Shown here in pieces: positions 60,101 to 64,000 of a stretch of 64,000 nt of DNA. Under the pieces are notes generated by a model, which saw nothing but the letters and a program-made list of their open reading frames with translations, did no database searches and had not been told where the DNA came from. The translations under genes were made by a program, and so were the position numbers. Each line of letters starts with the position of its first letter. Position 1 is the stretch's first letter. The stretch spans positions 372,001 to 436,000 of the forward strand of contig CATOSZ010000005.1 of assembly GCA_951812805.1 (NCBI GenBank). Direction: 5' to 3'. The DNA comes from an uncultured Alphaproteobacteria bacterium. Its GTDB lineage: Bacteria; Pseudomonadota; Alphaproteobacteria; GCA-2731375.

Positions 60101-60877
60101 ATGCTGACACACCCGACCCTCGACCAGATGCAGGCCCTCGGCTTCAAGGGCATGGCAGAGGCTTACCGCGACATGGCCGAGCGAGGCCAATCATCGGAAT
60201 TGAACCGCGAGGACTGGCTCGCCCTCATGCTCGACCGCGAGGCCGCCACCCGCGCCGACAAGCGCCTCGCCAACCGCCTCAGACAGGCCAGGCTACGCTT
60301 CCCCGAGGCCTGCATCGAGGACATCGACTTCGCCGCCGAACGAGGCCTCGACCGCCGCGCCGTCCTCTCTCTCGCCCAGGGCGTCTGGCTCAAGGCACAC
60401 GAGAACCTCATCGTCACCGGCCAGACCGGAACCGGCAAGACATGGCTCGCCTGTGCCATCGCCCATCAGGCCGCCAGGCTCGATCATTCCGTCCTCTACG
60501 TCCGCATGCCCAGGCTCTTCGAGGACCTCGCCATGGCCCGCCTCGACGGCCGGCTGCCCCGCCTGATCGACCGCCTCGCCCGGGTCCAGCTGCTCGTCCT
60601 CGACGACTGGGGAACCCATGGCCTGACCGACCGCCAGCGCCTCGATCTCCTGGAAATCTGCGAGGAACGATACCACCGACGCTCAACCCTCATCACCGCG
60701 CAGATCCCCGTGACCGCCTGGCACGACCTGATCGGCGAGGCCACCATCGCCGACGCCATCCTCGACCGCGTCATCCACAACGCCCACCGCATCGGCTTGA
60801 AAGGCGACAGCATGCGAAAGAAGAAATCGACGACCGACTTGACCCAGCCAACCACAACGGAAAACAATCCCGACTGA
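60101..60877 (+). CDS. istB: IS21-family transposition helper ATPase IstB
   Basis: A 258-residue AAA+ ATPase. Walker A is [17 protein letters not shown] (~104-120), Walker B is [11 protein letters not shown] and the sensor/arginine region is [19 protein letters not shown]. The N-terminal helical IstB domain ([19 protein letters not shown]) contacts IstA. ATG 60101 follows CAGGAGAAG. A lysine-rich C-terminus ends the protein. Both IS21 genes are intact, so the element should be active. Confidence 0.95.
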   Translation: MLTHPTLDQMQALGFKGMAEAYRDMAERGQSSELNREDWLALMLDREAATRADKRLANRLRQARLRFPEACIEDIDFAAERGLDRRAVLSLAQGVWLKAHENLIVTGQTGTGKTWLACAIAHQAARLDHSVLYVRMPRLFEDLAMARLDGRLPRLIDRLARVQLLVLDDWGTHGLTDRQRLDLLEICEERYHRRSTLITAQIPVTAWHDLIGEATIADAILDRVIHNAHRIGLKGDSMRKKKSTTDLTQPTTTENNPD

Positions 60878-60913
60878 CGGCAACAAGGCACCCGAAGCCA
60901 AACTCCCGGAACC

Positions 60914-60977
60914 GGCCGGGACTTTATGAAATCGGTGGCCAGGACTTACTGAAACCGCCGTCCGGAACTACCGAAAT
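60914..60977 (-). repeat. IS21 right-end multiple terminal repeats (3 copies, 23-nt period)
   Basis: On the minus strand, three 18-nt repeats (such as TTTCAGTAAGTCCTGGCC) occupy 60914-60931, 60937-60954 and 60960-60977, spaced exactly 23 nt. They are inverted relative to the left-end set and define the IS21 right end. Confidence 0.86.
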
Positions 60978-61016
60978 CCGCAGGCTCCCTCGCCGCCACG
61001 CCGACCTGAACGAAAA

Positions 61017-61040
61017 GGGGCCGCCCCGAAGGGCGGCCCC
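61017..61040 (-). terminator. rho-independent terminator of groESL
   Basis: GGGGCCGCCC (61017-61026) pairs with GGGCGGCCCC (61031-61040) around a CGAA tetraloop. On the minus strand the stem is followed by TTTTCGTT, a partial U-tract. It lies 27 bp past the groEL stop. Confidence 0.8.
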
Positions 61041-61067
61041 TGGTACGCGTAACCGGGTTCGGTCGGC

Positions 61068-62732
<1,665 letters not shown>

Positions 62733-63020
62733 CTACTCGATCACGCCCATGATGTCGGACTCTTTCATGATGATGAGGTCCTCACCATCGACCTTGACTT
62801 CGGTGCCGGACCACTTGCCGAACAGCACCGTGTCGCCGGCCTTCACGTCCAGCGGCTGCACCTTGCCGTCCTCGCCGCGCGCGCCGGAGCCCACGGAGAC
62901 GACTTCGCCTTCCATCGGCTTTTCCTGGGCGGTGTCGGGAATGATGATGCCACCGGCCGTGCGCTCCTCGCTCTCGAGCCGGCGGATCAGGACACGGTCC
63001 TGTAGGGGTCTGATACCCAT
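62733..63020 (-). CDS. groES: co-chaperonin GroES (Hsp10)
   Basis: A 95-residue protein with [32 protein letters not shown], the mobile loop, and the C-terminal [17 protein letters not shown] 63020 follows GTGGAGGAAG. It caps GroEL. Heat-inducible control is expected from the CIRCE element 41 bp upstream. Confidence 0.97.
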   Translation of the reverse strand: MGIRPLQDRVLIRRLESEERTAGGIIIPDTAQEKPMEGEVVSVGSGARGEDGKVQPLDVKAGDTVLFGKWSGTEVKVDGEDLIIMKESDIMGVIE

Positions 63021-63060
63021 GGAACTTCCTCCACTTTTGACTGACCTGTGCCAGCGGCTG

Positions 63061-63087
63061 CTAGCACTCCTTTGATATGAGTGCCAG
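63061..63087 (-). promoter_or_regulatory. CIRCE element (HrcA operator) of groESL
   Basis: CTAGCACTC - 9 nt - GAGTGCCAG, i.e. the CIRCE consensus TTAGCACTC-N9-GAGTGCTAA with one arm mismatch. It lies between the -10 and the groES start, where HrcA blocks transcription until heat shock. Confidence 0.93.
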
Positions 63088-63088
63088 G

Positions 63089-63117
63089 GATATAGAAAGC
63101 TCGCCGTCAGCTGTCAA
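63089..63117 (-). promoter_or_regulatory. sigma70-type promoter of groESL
   Basis: On the minus strand, TTGACA (63117-63112) and TATATC (63094-63089) are separated by 17 nt, and the CIRCE element begins just downstream. A housekeeping promoter under HrcA repression fits the family pattern. Confidence 0.85.
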
Positions 63118-63211
63118 GGGGGTTCGTCTGTGCCGGCCAACTCATTGGCGGATTTGACATATTTAGATTCGAGTCTGCTGGGTCTCAGCGGTGGGATTGC
63201 CGCACGTTGGC

Positions 63212-64000
63212 TTACGGCGACCCATCCACGCGCCACGCCCGCCCACCGGCCCATTTGCGCCAGCGGCCGAGGTTCGCCTCGGAGAGCTGGACGTCGAGGC
63301 GCATCGCCTCGCCGTCGCTCTCGCTGGCGACGACCTCGCCATGGGCATGCAGCCAGGCGAGCGCCGCGCCGTCCTCGGGCGCGAGGCGGATTTCGACCCG
63401 CTGGCGGCGGGGCGCCAGGATTTCGTCCAGTTTGGCGAGCAGGCCGTCGCGCCCTTCCCCGGTCAGTGCCGAGATCGCTACCCGGTCCGGCCGCTCACCG
63501 TTGACCTCGAGCAGCTCGTCACGGGCGTCCCGGTCCAGCAGGTCGATCTTGTTCCAGACCTCGAGCATCGGTGGTCCGTCTTCGCCCAGCACGCCGAGTT
63601 CCGCCAGTACCGCTTCCACATCCTCGCGCTGCGCCTCGCGGTCGGCGTGGGAGACGTCGCGGACGTGCAGGATCAGGCTCGCCTCGCGGACCTCTTCGAG
63701 CGTCGCGCGAAAGGCGGCGACCAGGTGGGTCGGCAGCTCGGAGATGAAGCCGACCGTGTCGGAGAGCAGGATCCGCCCCGCCGCCGGCAGATCGATACCG
63801 CGCAAGGTCGGATCGAGGGTGGCGAAGAGCTGGTCTTCGGCGAAGACTTCCGCCCGGGTCAGCCGGTTGAACAGGGTCGACTTGCCCGCGTTGGTGTAGC
63901 CGACGAAGGCGACCACCGGATGGGGCGCCTGGCGACGGCGGCGGCGCTGCAGCTCGCGGGTGCGGGCGACGTCATCGAGCCGCTTGCGGATCGCCTCGAT
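63212..64000 (-). CDS. hflX: GTPase HflX, C-terminal portion (5' end beyond the window)
   Basis: The frame stays open to the window edge, where it reads IEAIRKRLDDVARTRELQRRRRRQ, the basic HflX linker. The G-domain follows: G1 VGYTNAGKST, a G3-type segment LLSDTVGFISELP and G4 NKIDLLD. The C-terminal domain (VEIRLAPEDGAALAWLHAHGEV...) is typical. HflX is a ribosome-binding GTPase that rescues or splits stalled ribosomes under stress. The track start at 63916 is internal. It lies upstream of groESL on the same strand with a 191-bp gap. Confidence 0.94.
   Translation of the reverse strand: MEAIRKRLDDVARTRELQRRRRRQAPHPVVAFVGYTNAGKSTLFNRLTRAEVFAEDQLFATLDPTLRGIDLPAAGRILLSDTVGFISELPTHLVAAFRATLEEVREASLILHVRDVSHADREAQREDVEAVLAELGVLGEDGPPMLEVWNKIDLLDRDARDELLEVNGERPDRVAISALTGEGRDGLLAKLDEILAPRRQRVEIRLAPEDGAALAWLHAHGEVVASESDGEAMRLDVQLSEANLGRWRKWAGGRAWRVDGSP

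Larger units (their letters stand above)
58358..60982 (+). mobile_element. IS21-family insertion sequence (2625 bp), complete
   Basis: The ends begin TGCGCGTTTCGG (58358) and finish CCGAAATCCGCA (60982), i.e. TG...CA with inverted similarity. A 6-bp duplication GGCTCC flanks it (58352-58357 and 60983-60988). It encodes IstA and IstB and carries multiple internal end repeats. It is inserted in the 3' end of the class III aminotransferase gene, in the same orientation. Confidence 0.93.

Overview
The window is GC-rich and densely packed with short intergenic gaps and many 4-base or longer start/stop overlaps. CtrA-like TTAA-N7-TTAA boxes, a CIRCE-controlled groESL operon, a 3'-CCA-encoding tRNA-Thr(UGU), a Flp pilin and many PhyH, PrpD, Hyu, LLM and SMP-30 type catabolic genes point to an alphaproteobacterium, plausibly Rhodospirillales-like. 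That placement is inference; no marker here fixes the genus.

Layout. (1) 1-45: 3' half of tRNA-Thr. (2) 180-7049: a nine-gene, tightly overlapping operon behind a CtrA-like box. It encodes a HAD phosphatase, an APH-fold kinase, a split transketolase, the 2OG-Fe(II) oxygenase and LIC12192-type protein that mark 'sporadic carbohydrate clusters', two SAM methyltransferases and an RmlD-like reductase. It has no glycosyltransferase or nucleotidyltransferase, and its product is unknown; this is the best candidate for an undescribed pathway. (3) 7084-10563: a cupin, SMP-30, CDO-like cupin, PhyH and methyltransferase run. (4) 10560-30777: mixed metabolic genes, including an orphan LivM permease, a PEP-mutase-like lyase, a SelA-like PLP enzyme, a PQQ-type sugar dehydrogenase, a PfkB kinase, SDRs, a lower-GC membrane protein, an M48 protease with two YbjQ-like proteins, CysK-AlaX-mercaptopyruvate sulfurtransferase, GNAT and acyl-CoA dehydrogenase.

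(5) 30880-33300: a lower-GC island with a zinc-ribbon ORF, a small gene broken by an in-frame stop, and an XRE-ImmA/IrrE protease behind a frameshifted partner gene, closed by a 28-bp-arm palindrome. (6) 33339-40743: PrpD, VOC, TPP enzyme, LLM oxidoreductase, a DHDPS-family enzyme and a small CtrA-box-linked ORF. (7) 40965-41738: a higBA module with a frameshifted toxin, an intact antitoxin and its operator, then a REP-like palindrome. (8) 41917-58432: hydantoinase A/B, a lone Flp pilin, TauD, amidohydrolase, an FMN/FeS/FAD oxidoreductase, two class-III aminotransferases, a DAO-family oxidase, PhyH and a cyclase-TolB-TPR protein. (9) 61068-64000: groEL, groES and the C-terminal part of hflX.

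Mobile DNA is unusually readable. Two apparently identical 1118-bp IS481-family copies carry clean 5-bp target duplications (GTGCG and GACGG); the second interrupts the DAO-family oxidase, whose frame is restored exactly by removing the IS. A 2625-bp IS21-family element with a 6-bp duplication (GGCTCC) replaced the last six residues of an aminotransferase with 24 IS-encoded residues. Together with three other broken genes (31191, 31488, 40999), this shows ongoing accessory-gene decay.
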